Positions 33,953-43,375 of a stretch of 64,000 bases of DNA are shown piece by piece. Each line of letters opens with the position of its first letter. The first letter of the stretch is position 1. The stretch is from Candidatus Obscuribacterales bacterium (lineage in GTDB: Bacteria > Cyanobacteriota > Vampirovibrionia > Obscuribacterales > Obscuribacteraceae), in NCBI GenBank assembly GCA_019637435.1, contig JAHBVO010000001.1, positions 2,108,001-2,172,000 of the forward strand, given 5' to 3'. The translations under genes were made by a program, and so were the position numbers. Below the pieces are notes generated by a model. That model saw nothing but the letters and a program-made list of their open reading frames with translations. It was not told where the DNA came from and did no database searches.

Positions 33953-35727
33953 GGTTTAGATTCCCCTTGTACGCACAGATTATCTGTGTTTTTCTCATCA
34001 ACCTTGCTCTGCTTATTGGATTGCGATACGCCGTGTTTAGCTCGCAGTTTCACGTAGGTTGGGACAGCATTTTGTACAGCCCCATTTCGGAAAAAGTTCA
34101 GGGAATTGCTTTCGACGTCTTCAAGCAGTACCAGACACGTCCGGAGTCTGAGTGGACAAGTGTGTTAAACGAGTACGGCAATTTCTACAGAGTGAAGCTG
34201 TACGTATTTGATTCGCAGGGACATCAGATTGCAGGAGATCCTGTCGACCTTCCAGAAGCTGTGATGAAGAAGATAACAGAGGATCCGCTAGGCCAACGAT
34301 TTCGTGGTCCTCATGGTGCAGGACCACACGAGATGCGCATGTTTGTCATGGCGCCTGCCTCCTCGCATGAAAAGTTGGAGGCTGGTGACGGTCCTCCGCG
34401 AGGTCTTCCCGACCGACCCGGGTTTGACCTGGATAGTGGTCCTCCTCATCCTCCTCCCGAATTCGCGACAGGAAGGGGACCGGAAGGACCTCGAGCCTTG
34501 CATCTTCAAACTTTTCCGGATGATCTACCCCCACATGGCCCCAGGGACGGCAAGAACTTCTCTCCTCCTCCGCGTTTCTTTGGACCGCTCGATCAGTTGC
34601 TAGGTCGTCCCCATCTTCCGCCGCCGGCGCGTCTTATGGTCTATTCGAAAGATCCGGATCTTTTTTGGGTTGGAGCTATGTTTCCAATGCACTGGCGTAA
34701 GCCGATCACCGTGGATGGTGCGTTCGACCCTAAGCAGCTTATACCAGGCACACTTATTGCGGTGACGCCCAATATCTGGCAGACCAAGCTGATCTCCGAT
34801 TACGGTAATCTCGGATTAGTGATTCTTTGCGTTTTTTTTCTCTCGCTGGCCTTATGGTGGCCGTTTGTTTTTCTTCTAACGAGGGCTCTGGGCAAGTTGG
34901 TCCGAGCCACCGAGAGTATTGCCGAAGGAAAATTCGAGACCAGTTTAAACATCAACAGATCCGATGAGATTGGTCGGCTGGCGCAAGCAATCAGCATTAT
35001 GTCATCGAAACTGAAAGCCTATGTCGGTGGTCAGAAAAGGTTTCTTGGTGATATTGCTCACGAGCTTTGCTCGCCAATTGCTCGACTACAGGTCGCGCTG
35101 GAGATTTTGGAGAGAACAGGCACGAAAGAGCAAGAAACTTGTATCAGCGACATCCGCGAAGAGGTCCAGCAGATGAGCCTGTTGATAAACGAATTGCTCG
35201 CGTTTTCAAAAGCTGGAATTCAAGGGCGCGAAACAGCTCTGAAAAGCATCGAAGTCGAACCCTTGATTGTCGCAGCTGTCACACGGTCTTGTGCCGACCA
35301 TCCCGCCGACATTCAAGTAAACGTAGAAGCCGGACTCGGATGCTTATGCGACGAGATATTACTTGATCGTGCGCTGGGCAATGTTCTGCGCAATGCAATT
35401 CGGTATGCTGGGAACGATGGGCCGATAGTCGTCGATGCTCATCGCGACAATGACGATGTTCTCATAGCAATCTCGGATTGCGGTCCCGGCGTTCCAGAGG
35501 AAGCGATTAAATCTCTCGGAGAACCTTTCTACCGCCCGGAAGAGTCCCGCAATCGGAGCTTTGGCGGTGTCGGTTTGGGGCTTGCAATCGTGAAATCTTG
35601 TGTTGAAGCCTGTCACGGAGTGTTTAAGGTCGAAAACATACAGCCGCATGGACTGCGCGTGGAAATGCGACTAAAACGTTGCGAAATAGCGACTAAAGCG
35701 CCGCCCCAAACTGTTTCTTTACCGTAA
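33949..35727 (+). CDS. Sensor histidine kinase (CpxA-like)
   Basis: A 592-residue membrane sensor. TM1 is at about 8-28 and TM2 at about 286-310, enclosing a 255-residue periplasmic domain whose middle (about 118-225) is unusually rich in Pro, Gly, His and Phe (GPPHPPPEF; PPPRFFGP). HAMP follows (about 308-360), then HisKA with His371 in DIAHELCSP and HATPase_c with NVLRNAIRYA, ISDCGPGVP and GGVGLGLAIV. The residue after HEL is Cys instead of the usual Arg. The ATG overlaps the response regulator stop. The sensor composition resembles the tail of the Spy-like protein nearby, suggesting both respond to the same metal or envelope cue. Confidence 0.93.
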   Translation: MRFRFPLYAQIICVFLINLALLIGLRYAVFSSQFHVGWDSILYSPISEKVQGIAFDVFKQYQTRPESEWTSVLNEYGNFYRVKLYVFDSQGHQIAGDPVDLPEAVMKKITEDPLGQRFRGPHGAGPHEMRMFVMAPASSHEKLEAGDGPPRGLPDRPGFDLDSGPPHPPPEFATGRGPEGPRALHLQTFPDDLPPHGPRDGKNFSPPPRFFGPLDQLLGRPHLPPPARLMVYSKDPDLFWVGAMFPMHWRKPITVDGAFDPKQLIPGTLIAVTPNIWQTKLISDYGNLGLVILCVFFLSLALWWPFVFLLTRALGKLVRATESIAEGKFETSLNINRSDEIGRLAQAISIMSSKLKAYVGGQKRFLGDIAHELCSPIARLQVALEILERTGTKEQETCISDIREEVQQMSLLINELLAFSKAGIQGRETALKSIEVEPLIVAAVTRSCADHPADIQVNVEAGLGCLCDEILLDRALGNVLRNAIRYAGNDGPIVVDAHRDNDDVLIAISDCGPGVPEEAIKSLGEPFYRPEESRNRSFGGVGLGLAIVKSCVEACHGVFKVENIQPHGLRVEMRLKRCEIATKAPPQTVSLP

Positions 35728-35806
35728 GTGAGATTCGAAAGTTGCATCCTATTAGATGATGCTAAAATTCTCCTAGCCGCGCCGAGGCAGCAGGAGAGAT
35801 TGATTC

Positions 35807-37492
35807 ATGAGCGATGGACTTAACGAAGGACAATCAGAAGGTCTGCGAGACCATCTCAAACAGAAGCGGGAGCAAAAACAGCAGCAACAACCCCGGCAGC
35901 GCCGGCTTACTTACGTTGCCGGTCTCGATGGGCGCCGCTACGTCAATGACAAAATCCTTCGGAATCTAGAGGTCCAACAGCACAACAGCTACGGTGAGTA
36001 CATCGCTTATGCGACTCCTGATAACGCAGGCGCATACCAGGCATACGATCCGTTTCAACCGATTGACCCTAACGAACTTGCGGCGGGCTATGCCGGTGCC
36101 GCTCAACAGCAAGAGCAAACTGCGGACGATGAGTATCACGAGCTTCACCAGGACGACCTGACCTATCAGGAGCCGCAGCCGGAGCCCCATGGACGAAACA
36201 CCTGGGATGAATCAATTGACCCTGCGATGGGAACTGCCGTAAGTTTGAATCAGGCCGAAGTGGCCAATGCTGATCTGGAGAATGCGCTTCAGAAAGCTCG
36301 GGGCAGTGTTCATGCGACATACCACGACCTTGCCAAAGGTGCTTTCGACGCCCATGCGCGTATGGAATCAGCACCTGTCCAGTATGAGTCACATGGTTAT
36401 GCCTCCCAGACCGGAGGCATGCCGCCTGGCTATGGAGCCGGCTCGACCGGGGATGTGCACGCCACCTCATACAATGGCTACCAGGATCCCAAAAATCTGC
36501 AGGTGTTTGGCGAGCAGGCCCAACAGCAACAAGTTCAATTCGCCCAACAACAGTTGCAACAACAGCAAGCGCATTACGCACAACAACAAGCTCAGGAACA
36601 GCTCGAGCAGTATCAACAGCAAGCCAGGCATTACCAGCAGACTCAGCAGTTTGATGCCAATAAGTCCGCGCCGCCCTCAGTGCCACTTTCCTCCTCGGCT
36701 AGCGAAGGTCCTGCAGGATCTCGCGAAGAGTATAAGAAAATGCTAGGTGGTTTGTTCAAGGATGAACTAGACGAGGCGCCGCAGGAGGAACCCATGATTC
36801 CTCAGCCTCCGATGGAGCCGGACTTCTCCGGCGGACCGGAGACGCCTCAACAACAGCCCCAACTTTCTCCGCAGGAGAGGATCGTCCTTCAAGCGGCTCA
36901 GCAGCAACAGACAGTGGCTCCGGCAGCCGCTCAGCAGGCAGGTCGCCCTCCTCGCAAAACGATTTCTATTCAGAAGAGTTTGCTCGGTGACGATGATGAT
37001 TCTCCGAAAGAGGAACCGTCACCGCAGGCAGTGCGCAATCGCCCGAAGCCTAATCGTATTCCAATTAAAATTCAGCGTGTCGCGCCTCCGCTTCCGCAAC
37101 AGCGCAACGATGAAATCTATTTCGAAGATAATGCAAACAGCGGCAAGACGTCTGTGTTTAAAATGCCGAAGGAAGGCGTGGTGAGTTCCAGTCGCGGTAC
37201 TGTGGAGCTTCTCGTGCATAAAGGCGGACGTATGTTCCGACCGCACTACAACGCTGTCGGTATACTTCTCAGGGTCGACGTAAGCGACGGTTTCTCACTA
37301 ATAAAAGGTGATACCGACAAGGCTCACTGGTTGATGACGGACCGCAGCGGAAATCCTCTCGATGAGGAAGAGATTGTCGGAGTTGCTTTCGATAAGAAAG
37401 GCAATCTCTGGTACGAGACGATTAGCGGAAAGAAGACCAAATTTTTAGTCGCAGGCGGTGTCGAAGTAACTGGTGACAATAGGCAGAGCTAA
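35807..37492 (+). CDS. Gln-rich hypothetical cytoplasmic protein
   Basis: A 561-residue protein without signal peptide or membrane segment. Residues 1-430 are low complexity and disordered, with Gln tracts (KQQQQPRQ; AQQQQVQFAQQQLQQQQ) and many Pro, Glu and Ala. A compact domain lies at the C-terminus (about 445-555: VSSSRGTVELLVHKGGRMF ... HWLMTDRSGNPLDEEEIVGVAFD). GGAGAG precedes the ATG by eight bases. Its stop overlaps the stop of the convergent TadE-like gene by four bases. No family recognised. Confidence 0.65.
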   Translation: MSDGLNEGQSEGLRDHLKQKREQKQQQQPRQRRLTYVAGLDGRRYVNDKILRNLEVQQHNSYGEYIAYATPDNAGAYQAYDPFQPIDPNELAAGYAGAAQQQEQTADDEYHELHQDDLTYQEPQPEPHGRNTWDESIDPAMGTAVSLNQAEVANADLENALQKARGSVHATYHDLAKGAFDAHARMESAPVQYESHGYASQTGGMPPGYGAGSTGDVHATSYNGYQDPKNLQVFGEQAQQQQVQFAQQQLQQQQAHYAQQQAQEQLEQYQQQARHYQQTQQFDANKSAPPSVPLSSSASEGPAGSREEYKKMLGGLFKDELDEAPQEEPMIPQPPMEPDFSGGPETPQQQPQLSPQERIVLQAAQQQQTVAPAAAQQAGRPPRKTISIQKSLLGDDDDSPKEEPSPQAVRNRPKPNRIPIKIQRVAPPLPQQRNDEIYFEDNANSGKTSVFKMPKEGVVSSSRGTVELLVHKGGRMFRPHYNAVGILLRVDVSDGFSLIKGDTDKAHWLMTDRSGNPLDEEEIVGVAFDKKGNLWYETISGKKTKFLVAGGVEVTGDNRQS

Positions 37493-38016
37493 AGCGAGGC
37501 TTTTTTCGCCGGCATGACCACGTAAGTAAACGGCATCAAATGTTTCGAGCAGAGTTCTATTCCAGTGGGACAGTATGCTCGTAGTATGAATGGTGGCGTG
37601 ATTGATACCGTTGTTTTCACTGCGATGTCGCCGTCCACGGCGCCTCCGGTAATCGTTGAAGGTAGATCGCGAACTGTTTCAACAATGTCGGCCTGGTCTA
37701 AAACTTTGAGCGGCAAGTTGCTGGGCGAGTGTTTGCGAATTACTGCCTGAACTCTTTGATACGGTGTTTGTCCGGGAGTAACTTTCCGATTTGCGCTGGT
37801 AGACTGCGATGATGGCGGTCCGGAAGCTGCTGCGCGTGCGGCATCGCGACAGACGCTATCATTGATGCTCGCACCCAAAGCGATGAAACCCATATCGATT
37901 CCAGCGAGAATCAAAGGCACTCCTACTACCAGGCCCGCACATAATTCGACTAGACTTTGTCCACGTGCACGACGCCTGTCTGTTTTTAGAGGTGCACTGG
38001 CGGTCCGGCTTTTCAT
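37489..38016 (-). CDS. TadE-like pseudopilin
   Basis: A 175-residue protein with the TadE pattern: a basic N-terminus, RRARGQSLVELCAG with the Glu of type IV pilin-like N-terminal helices, one hydrophobic helix (about 24-52) and an extracytoplasmic domain with DAARAAASG after the helix. TadE/F proteins are minor pseudopilins of the tight-adherence (Flp pilus) system. Last gene of the minus-strand group starting with the subtilase at 42742. No Tad ATPase or platform gene is in the window. Confidence 0.8.
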   Translation of the reverse strand: MKSRTASAPLKTDRRRARGQSLVELCAGLVVGVPLILAGIDMGFIALGASINDSVCRDAARAAASGPPSSQSTSANRKVTPGQTPYQRVQAVIRKHSPSNLPLKVLDQADIVETVRDLPSTITGGAVDGDIAVKTTVSITPPFILRAYCPTGIELCSKHLMPFTYVVMPAKKASL

Positions 38017-38083
38017 TGTGTTCGTTCCTCTCGTAAGTTGTTCGTTGCTTCTAGTTTTGTCTTCCAGTAATGCAGTTCCATCT

Positions 38084-38758
38084 CTAAATAAAATAGACTT
38101 CTTGAGTTAGACCTGTTGACTCTGATTCGAGCTTGAATTTGATTATTGCCGCTTCAGGTGCTTTCTCGCCCGGAGGCATCACCGACATTCTTCGTCTCTG
38201 CAATTCCATCAGGACGTTAGTGTAGGAAGCAGATGGAACGGAAACGGATGCTACTTTGTCATGGTTCTTTAAAATATCCAGGACCAATCGAAGAATTGTG
38301 TTGCCTGCGGCTTTAGATTCATCGTAGCCTGCGCATGGTGATTGAACTATTTTGATGCCAACGTTTTTGTCTGCCGGGATTTTGAGCATCGAACTGCGCT
38401 CCAGCCCTATTGGCTGCCCGTCCCGATACCAGAGGTTTTCGTAAGCTGAAATATCGCTTTTGGCATTCGCTGGATAGATCGAAACTGAGGATGTGACGAT
38501 CGATTTCAGGGTAAAGCATTCGTGTTCGAACGTTCTCGGCGTCATGCCCGTCTCCGCTTGAATGACGAAATCGGGCGCTCCATCGGTAGTGGCATTCTTT
38601 TGGGTTTGAACGTCGGTAACTGCGCCGGTCTTAGACTGAAGCCTGACGCTCGCGCCCTCGTTGGCACATTGTGCGGAGACTTTTGCCGGTAGAACCGTTA
38701 CAGTGCCTAGAATTGCGGAAGTTAACGCCAGACCCAATGCTATTTTCCTGAAACTCAT
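38084..38758 (-). CDS. Secreted protein, LWxxDGxPIG family, copy 1
   Basis: A 224-residue exported protein. ATG 38758 is chosen because a signal peptide follows (KIALGLALTSAILGTVTVLPAKVSAQ); the frame is open 73 codons upstream but overlaps the next gene. It is a paralog of the protein at 40442-41068: both share N/S-LW-x-x-DG-x-PIG-x-x-R, a hydrophobic strand, SVP and a C-terminal x-RR-x-x motif. Residues about 25-70 are extra here. Function unknown; the position between TadE-like genes suggests a role with the pseudopilins in the periplasm. Confidence 0.7.
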   Translation of the reverse strand: MSFRKIALGLALTSAILGTVTVLPAKVSAQCANEGASVRLQSKTGAVTDVQTQKNATTDGAPDFVIQAETGMTPRTFEHECFTLKSIVTSSVSIYPANAKSDISAYENLWYRDGQPIGLERSSMLKIPADKNVGIKIVQSPCAGYDESKAAGNTILRLVLDILKNHDKVASVSVPSASYTNVLMELQRRRMSVMPPGEKAPEAAIIKFKLESESTGLTQEVYFI

Positions 38759-38796
38759 TTGCTTTATAATCCTCGAAAAGTTGATTGTCGTTGCTA

Positions 38797-39318
38797 TTAT
38801 TCGTTGATGAAGTATTCTAGTGAACCTGGATCTTTTGAGAGATTTTCCCACTGCGAATGTGTTCGGAGAGTCATTTTTGCTGGTTTGAATGGACCCTGGT
38901 AGAGTGCCGAGATTGTGCAGTCGGCTTTCAGCTCCAGCGAGTAGATGCATGGTCCGTTGCTGCCGCCTGGCAGCCATTCGGAAGGCAACACGCCGCTTTG
39001 TTTAATTGTGCTACGGGCACCATCTGCGGTGGTAACCAAAACAGTCAGCTTTTCTCCACTGACAGTAACACCACACTGATTCAAAAGTGTCTTGTACCAC
39101 TGCTCTTTTGCGAGCATCGCCTGAGCGTCTGAGAAGCGTTCACTATGAGCCAATCTGCGGCAGAGCTCAGTCAGGGCACCTTCGCAAATCATGTAACGCA
39201 CCGGGACGAATGACATGTTCAAAAGTGGGAGGAAGATGAACGTAATCAAGAGAAGAAATGCGCTTCCGAACTCTGACATATTTCCTTTCTTTGAACGGCG
39301 TACAAACTGACTTTTCAT
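38797..39318 (-). CDS. TadE/F-like pseudopilin
   Basis: A 173-residue protein: basic start, SEFGSAFLLLITFIFLPLLNM membrane helix with the pilin-like Glu at about 16, then an extracytoplasmic domain with four Cys. The ribosome binding context GGAGGAGTTATG is identical to that of the gene at 41068. Called a minor pseudopilin from architecture and neighbours rather than strong motif identity. Confidence 0.7.
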   Translation of the reverse strand: MKSQFVRRSKKGNMSEFGSAFLLLITFIFLPLLNMSFVPVRYMICEGALTELCRRLAHSERFSDAQAMLAKEQWYKTLLNQCGVTVSGEKLTVLVTTADGARSTIKQSGVLPSEWLPGGSNGPCIYSLELKADCTISALYQGPFKPAKMTLRTHSQWENLSKDPGSLEYFINE

Positions 39319-39358
39319 AACTCCTCCGAACGTTTATACAATTACTTGGATTGGCTTG

Positions 39359-40288
39359 TTACTCTTGTATCCCGGCTCCAGTTGTACTCGCGACTCCGGT
39401 TGTTCTCATATTGCCACCGGCTTTGAAACCAATCCCGGTATCAACTTTCAGATCTAGAGAAACCTGGGCGACCGACGGAGCACATCCGACAAGATGATTT
39501 TTTCGCTTTGCGGCCAGCATCACGCGAGCGGGAGCGATAATGCCGTCAACTGGAGCTGGCAAGCTCGATAGCTGGAAATCCAGGTCTGAATCAACGGTTG
39601 GTAAACGTAGTGCGTCCGGTGTTTCACTTTTGTACAAGATCATGGCCTTCGCATTTTTTCGTTTGTCCGTTATCAACTGCTTTGTTTCATCGTTTTTGTC
39701 CAGGTCGACAAAGCCTTTGAGTTGCTCCACGTTGCTCTCTACTTCGTCGATTTTGCCGAACTTGATGATTGCCAGGCGTGGCGTTCCTACTCTGAGCCAG
39801 GGCAGTGTCATCGCGTAGGTTCCTTTAATGTCGTTGAAACGCTGTTGCATTGCTTGAGTTGCTTCTATCTCGGCCAGTTGCGCCACGCGTTTTCTCTCAC
39901 TACTCAGCGTCTTTGCCGATTCGCGAGCCTCGTCCAGGAGTGGCTCGGCAAATGATTTGAGATCCGGAAAGATCTTGATAGTGTCATCCAGGTCTTGTCT
40001 GGACGAATAGACCAACTGTCTGCAGCGTACTGTCATGTTGTTTATTTGACCAATGCGATCTTTGTCGTTGAGCTTCTTTGCACCAGCAAGCGCTATCTCA
40101 TCAGCAGAGCATTGCAGTCTGTTGTTGACAAAGAACAAGCTGGCGAAGGAGTACCCCATTAACAAGGTCACGCATGCGATTGCAAAACAAACGGATGAAA
40201 GAATTAAAAAGTTTCCTCTCGTATTCCGTCTTCGCGTAGCTTGAACTGTACGCCCTGGCTGGTTGTTATTATCGTTGTCCCTGTTCAT
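39359..40288 (-). CDS. TadG-like protein
   Basis: A 309-residue protein with RRRNTRGNFLILSSVCFAIACVTLLMGYSFASL, the Arg-rich plus single N-terminal helix pattern of TadG, followed by NNRLQCSADEIALAGA, the usual S-A-D-x-x-A-L-A-A block just after the helix, and a large outer domain. The ATG at 40288 is chosen because it gives a short cytoplasmic tail; an in-frame ATG at 40351 is possible and neither has a clear ribosome binding site. Confidence 0.75.
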   Translation of the reverse strand: MNRDNDNNNQPGRTVQATRRRNTRGNFLILSSVCFAIACVTLLMGYSFASLFFVNNRLQCSADEIALAGAKKLNDKDRIGQINNMTVRCRQLVYSSRQDLDDTIKIFPDLKSFAEPLLDEARESAKTLSSERKRVAQLAEIEATQAMQQRFNDIKGTYAMTLPWLRVGTPRLAIIKFGKIDEVESNVEQLKGFVDLDKNDETKQLITDKRKNAKAMILYKSETPDALRLPTVDSDLDFQLSSLPAPVDGIIAPARVMLAAKRKNHLVGCAPSVAQVSLDLKVDTGIGFKAGGNMRTTGVASTTGAGIQE

Positions 40289-40384
40289 CTGTGTTGTAAC
40301 TCGTGAATGAAATCTCGGTACTTTCCCGGTCAGCGATTTGGTTTCAAACATCGGGCTCGCTAGCCCTTCGATATTTCAAGAATA

Positions 40385-40411
40385 GAGGACGAACGTCTCA
40401 CGTTCGTCCTC
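40385..40411 (-). terminator. Hairpin downstream of secreted paralog gene
   Basis: Perfect 11-bp stem GAGGACGAACG (40385-40395) and CGTTCGTCCTC (40401-40411) with a 5-base loop, 31 bases after the stop of the gene at 40442 on the minus strand and followed there by TATTCTT. It probably limits read-through into the TadG-like gene rather than stopping it fully. Confidence 0.6.
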
Positions 40412-40441
40412 GAAATGTCTCCGATTTGTCCTCAGGCTAAA

Positions 40442-41068
40442 CTAGTCGTCGCTGCCATTCGGGTTTCTGAAATAGAGCCTTCTGGCATTTCGCGAGGGGA
40501 AAGACTGCATGTTGAACATCACACTTCCGCCGTGACCTGTCTCCACTTCCTGCGCGTAGTCTTCACATCCGCGCCTGCGAAGTGCATCGCAAATATCATC
40601 GAAGGTCTGGTCCGGGACGCTAATCGTAACGATTGGACAGAATCGATGATAGGCTTGAAGCGAGAAATGCATAAGTGCAAAGGCGATTGCTCTGTTTTCC
40701 TCTTCCGTGTTAGCCTTTTGCTCGACGTTTATATGCAGAAGTTTTCCGCGCTCCAGTCCCAGAAGGCCTTTGCGCTGCATTCCGATCGGTTTGCCGTCGT
40801 TGCACCATAACGACTCATATTCTTTTGGTTCGTTGTCAGAGAGACTGGGTCTGTAGACCACGTCGACCTTCACAACCTTGTTTAGCTGCGATCCTTTGTA
40901 CTGGAAGGCTCGCTTAAGCTGTTGTGCTTTCAAGATGACGGTCCACTCGTTGCCATCTGCTGCTCCGGCAAATTGATTTGTTGTTAGTACAAGCAGAGCG
41001 ACAATCGGTAAGGTTATGCCCGTAAGACCTGATCTCAGCTGCTTTTTCATACAAACGCCGTATTTCAT
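40442..41068 (-). CDS. Secreted protein, LWxxDGxPIG family, copy 2
   Basis: A 208-residue exported paralog of the protein at 38084-38758. Signal peptide at about 8-36 (GITLPIVALLVLTTNQFAGA). Shared block ESLWCNDGKPIGMQRKGLL; then DALRRRG and a strand RRLYFRNP near the end. GGAGGAGTT directly before the ATG confirms the start. Co-transcribed with the subtilase gene 30 bases upstream. Function unknown. Confidence 0.72.
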   Translation of the reverse strand: MKYGVCMKKQLRSGLTGITLPIVALLVLTTNQFAGAADGNEWTVILKAQQLKRAFQYKGSQLNKVVKVDVVYRPSLSDNEPKEYESLWCNDGKPIGMQRKGLLGLERGKLLHINVEQKANTEEENRAIAFALMHFSLQAYHRFCPIVTISVPDQTFDDICDALRRRGCEDYAQEVETGHGGSVMFNMQSFPSRNARRLYFRNPNGSDD

Positions 41069-41098
41069 AACTCCTCCAAAATTGTTTCTGTGCGATGA

Positions 41099-42742
41099 CT
41101 ACTTTTGTGCAACCATCGATAGTGCGATCGACACAGCCTTCTCTGCATCAGGTAACCCGAAGCCGAATTCGTCGGTTCGTTGCCCGTTGGTTCCGCATGC
41201 CTGAATTAAGACTTGTTGAACTTGCAGCGCGGTCAACTTCGGATTCACGCGTGTCACGAGTGACGCAACGCCTGCCACCAGTGGTGATGCAAAAGATGTT
41301 CCGTCCACCGAACTGGTCTTACCTTTTCTTGTGGTGACCTGGATATCAGCGCCGGGACCACAGAAGTCGACGCAGCGTCCGGTGTTCGATCTCCAGCCGT
41401 TGTCCTTGACGTTCACCAATTGCAGTGGTGCGGCGCCTTTCTTGATATCTTCTTGGCTGACTTGTTTGATCGCTGAGACAGTGTTGATGTAGTCATATTC
41501 TTTGTACTTCATTCTTTCACCGCTATTTCCGGCAGCTACGAATACCAATCCTTGTCGGTTTCGATAGAAGTATTTAAACAGCTCGTGCAAAACTTCATGG
41601 TTGTCGATGTCGTTAATACCGTCAACACTGATGTTCACGATTCGGACGCGGCGCTCGAGTGCCACCACCATTCCAGCTACGAGACCCATGTCGTCGACTT
41701 TCTTTGAATCAGTAATCTTAATTGGAACGATATCAAGATCAGGATTTATTCCCACCGTGCCTTTTCCATTTTCTCGTCCACCGGCACAGGAGGCGACGTT
41801 GGTTCCGTGACCGACATTGTCGCCCGTGCCCATGCTGAGAGTATGAGCATAGTTGCCCCAGTGCTCAATCTCGTTTTCGAGATCCTCAACGTCGTCGCCG
41901 CCGATTCCCGTTCCTAAAAAACCATCCATCTCATCTTCCAATTTGTCGGCGATTTCTTTGTGGACCCCGGTAACGTCAGCACCCCAACTGCCTATTCCGG
42001 TGTCTCCTTCCCACGAGCACCCCGAGTCGAGAATCGCCATGCCATTGTAGACATACCAGTTGTTGGGACCCTTGCGAACTTTATCCATCGCCTCGAAAGC
42101 ATGCATCTTCGGCAGATGCCACGAGAGCGAGACCGTAGGATCGGTGGGAATATGCGGTCCAGCGCACAGATTCATGGATCTGTTCACGTTTACTGCCTGA
42201 AAATTCTTGGTGTCTTTGCCGAGCTTAGCCTCGGTTTGCAAGCCTTTCCCCTTCTCGGCTCGGAGAACGAGAACTTTATAATCACCTTTGCCAATGCTAC
42301 CAATTACGGTACCATGAACATCTTCAAGTGCTTTATTCAGACTTTCCTTCTCCGCGCCGGCTTTAGGCATGACTAGAAGGATATCGCTGCCTGTGGTCAG
42401 ATCCGGATTGTTGTGACGGTACTGCTTTTTCGGTTTCGCCGCCAGCTTGTTTTGATAGTACTGAGCATATTGTTGTTGCTGGCGCATGCGCTGGGCTTGC
42501 TGCATCTGTGCCGTTTGCTGAGCTCTCCATTGGGCAATTTGCTGCGGAGTCCACTTAGGCTGCGCTGTGTTGGCCTTTGCCGCCTGGGTCGCTGCACCTG
42601 TTTGCGTCCTCTTTGCGACCGGTGCCGCCGATGCGCCCGTTGCAAACGTTGAAGAGATACCGATGATGGCTGCCATGCCAGTCACAGCTGCTTTCCTCAG
42701 CTGTTTGCCGTTTTTTATTAGGTTTAATAACCCGATATCCAT
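41099..42742 (-). CDS. Subtilisin-like serine protease (S8)
   Basis: A 547-residue exported peptidase. Signal-like segment at about 17-40, Gln-rich linker (about 60-103, QQAQRMRQQQQYAQYYQ), an inhibitor-like propeptide region (about 118-190), then the catalytic domain. The triad is complete: Asp239 in AILDSG, His312 in GHGTNVAS, Ser483 in GTSFASPLVAG, with oxyanion Asn406 in AAGNSG. An acidic insert (about 265-300) may bind calcium. AGGAGG precedes the ATG by nine bases. It heads the operon with the secreted paralog and pseudopilin-like genes and could process them or be a secreted enzyme. Confidence 0.93.
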   Translation of the reverse strand: MDIGLLNLIKNGKQLRKAAVTGMAAIIGISSTFATGASAAPVAKRTQTGAATQAAKANTAQPKWTPQQIAQWRAQQTAQMQQAQRMRQQQQYAQYYQNKLAAKPKKQYRHNNPDLTTGSDILLVMPKAGAEKESLNKALEDVHGTVIGSIGKGDYKVLVLRAEKGKGLQTEAKLGKDTKNFQAVNVNRSMNLCAGPHIPTDPTVSLSWHLPKMHAFEAMDKVRKGPNNWYVYNGMAILDSGCSWEGDTGIGSWGADVTGVHKEIADKLEDEMDGFLGTGIGGDDVEDLENEIEHWGNYAHTLSMGTGDNVGHGTNVASCAGGRENGKGTVGINPDLDIVPIKITDSKKVDDMGLVAGMVVALERRVRIVNISVDGINDIDNHEVLHELFKYFYRNRQGLVFVAAGNSGERMKYKEYDYINTVSAIKQVSQEDIKKGAAPLQLVNVKDNGWRSNTGRCVDFCGPGADIQVTTRKGKTSSVDGTSFASPLVAGVASLVTRVNPKLTALQVQQVLIQACGTNGQRTDEFGFGLPDAEKAVSIALSMVAQK

Positions 42743-42982
42743 TTGAGTGAACCTCCTGAAGTGTGCATTGCGTGATTGGCATCGCCATTAACGCCATACT
42801 CACGAGAATAGAGGTCATTCGTCCCACCTTTGTCCTTGAGATGTCCCTGAAATGTCCCCGGGTTTGCATTTAAATGGCGAAGTTCGCTATATAGAGATTG
42901 AATGTTGTTTGAAAGCGCAGATCTGGGAAAATTTTGATGATAGAGCTTTCCCCTTCGTCCCATGCAAAATGAGGAGCCCGAC

Positions 42983-43273
42983 ATGAATAACGGTTTTAGA
43001 AAAATCTCGTCTTTGTTACTATCCGCAGCTGTACTCGTGCTCGGGATTGCGACTACGCCGCAAGCGGCTGAAGCTCGCCACTGCAAAAGTGGATACAAGG
43101 CTTACAAACGCGCTTCCAACTGTGGAACAAATTACGGGCACCGCGCATACAAGATGAATAGAAAGAGCAATAGAATTGCTTATAAGGAAAACAAACGCGC
43201 AATTAAGTCAAACGCTGTAACCGCTCAACGTGTCAACAAGAGCTACAGAAAAGCAGTTAGACGCTCTCATTAA
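42983..43273 (+). CDS. Small secreted basic protein
   Basis: A 96-residue protein with a signal peptide (SSLLLSAAVLVLGIATTPQAAEA) and a strongly basic mature part rich in Lys, Arg, Asn and Tyr (SGYKAYKRASNCG; YKMNRKSNRIAYKENKRAIK) with two Cys. ATG 42983 is taken over 42962 because GAGGAG lies six bases before it. Divergent from the subtilase gene and followed by a terminator. Positively charged secreted peptides of this kind may bind the envelope or nucleic acid, but function is unknown. Confidence 0.75.
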   Translation: MNNGFRKISSLLLSAAVLVLGIATTPQAAEARHCKSGYKAYKRASNCGTNYGHRAYKMNRKSNRIAYKENKRAIKSNAVTAQRVNKSYRKAVRRSH

Positions 43274-43322
43274 GCGCTGCTATTCGGCTGGTTCCTTGAT
43301 TTAGGAACTGAATGAACTTTAG

Positions 43323-43341
43323 AGGATCACGATGTGATCCT
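43323..43341 (+). terminator. Intrinsic terminator of the small basic protein gene
   Basis: AGGATCAC (43323-43330) and GTGATCCT (43334-43341) form a perfect 8-bp stem with a 3-base loop, followed by TCTTTTGTTTG on the plus strand, 50 bases after the stop codon at 43273. Confidence 0.85.
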
Positions 43342-43375
43342 TCTTTTGTTTGGATTGACTGAAACCTTGAAACCT

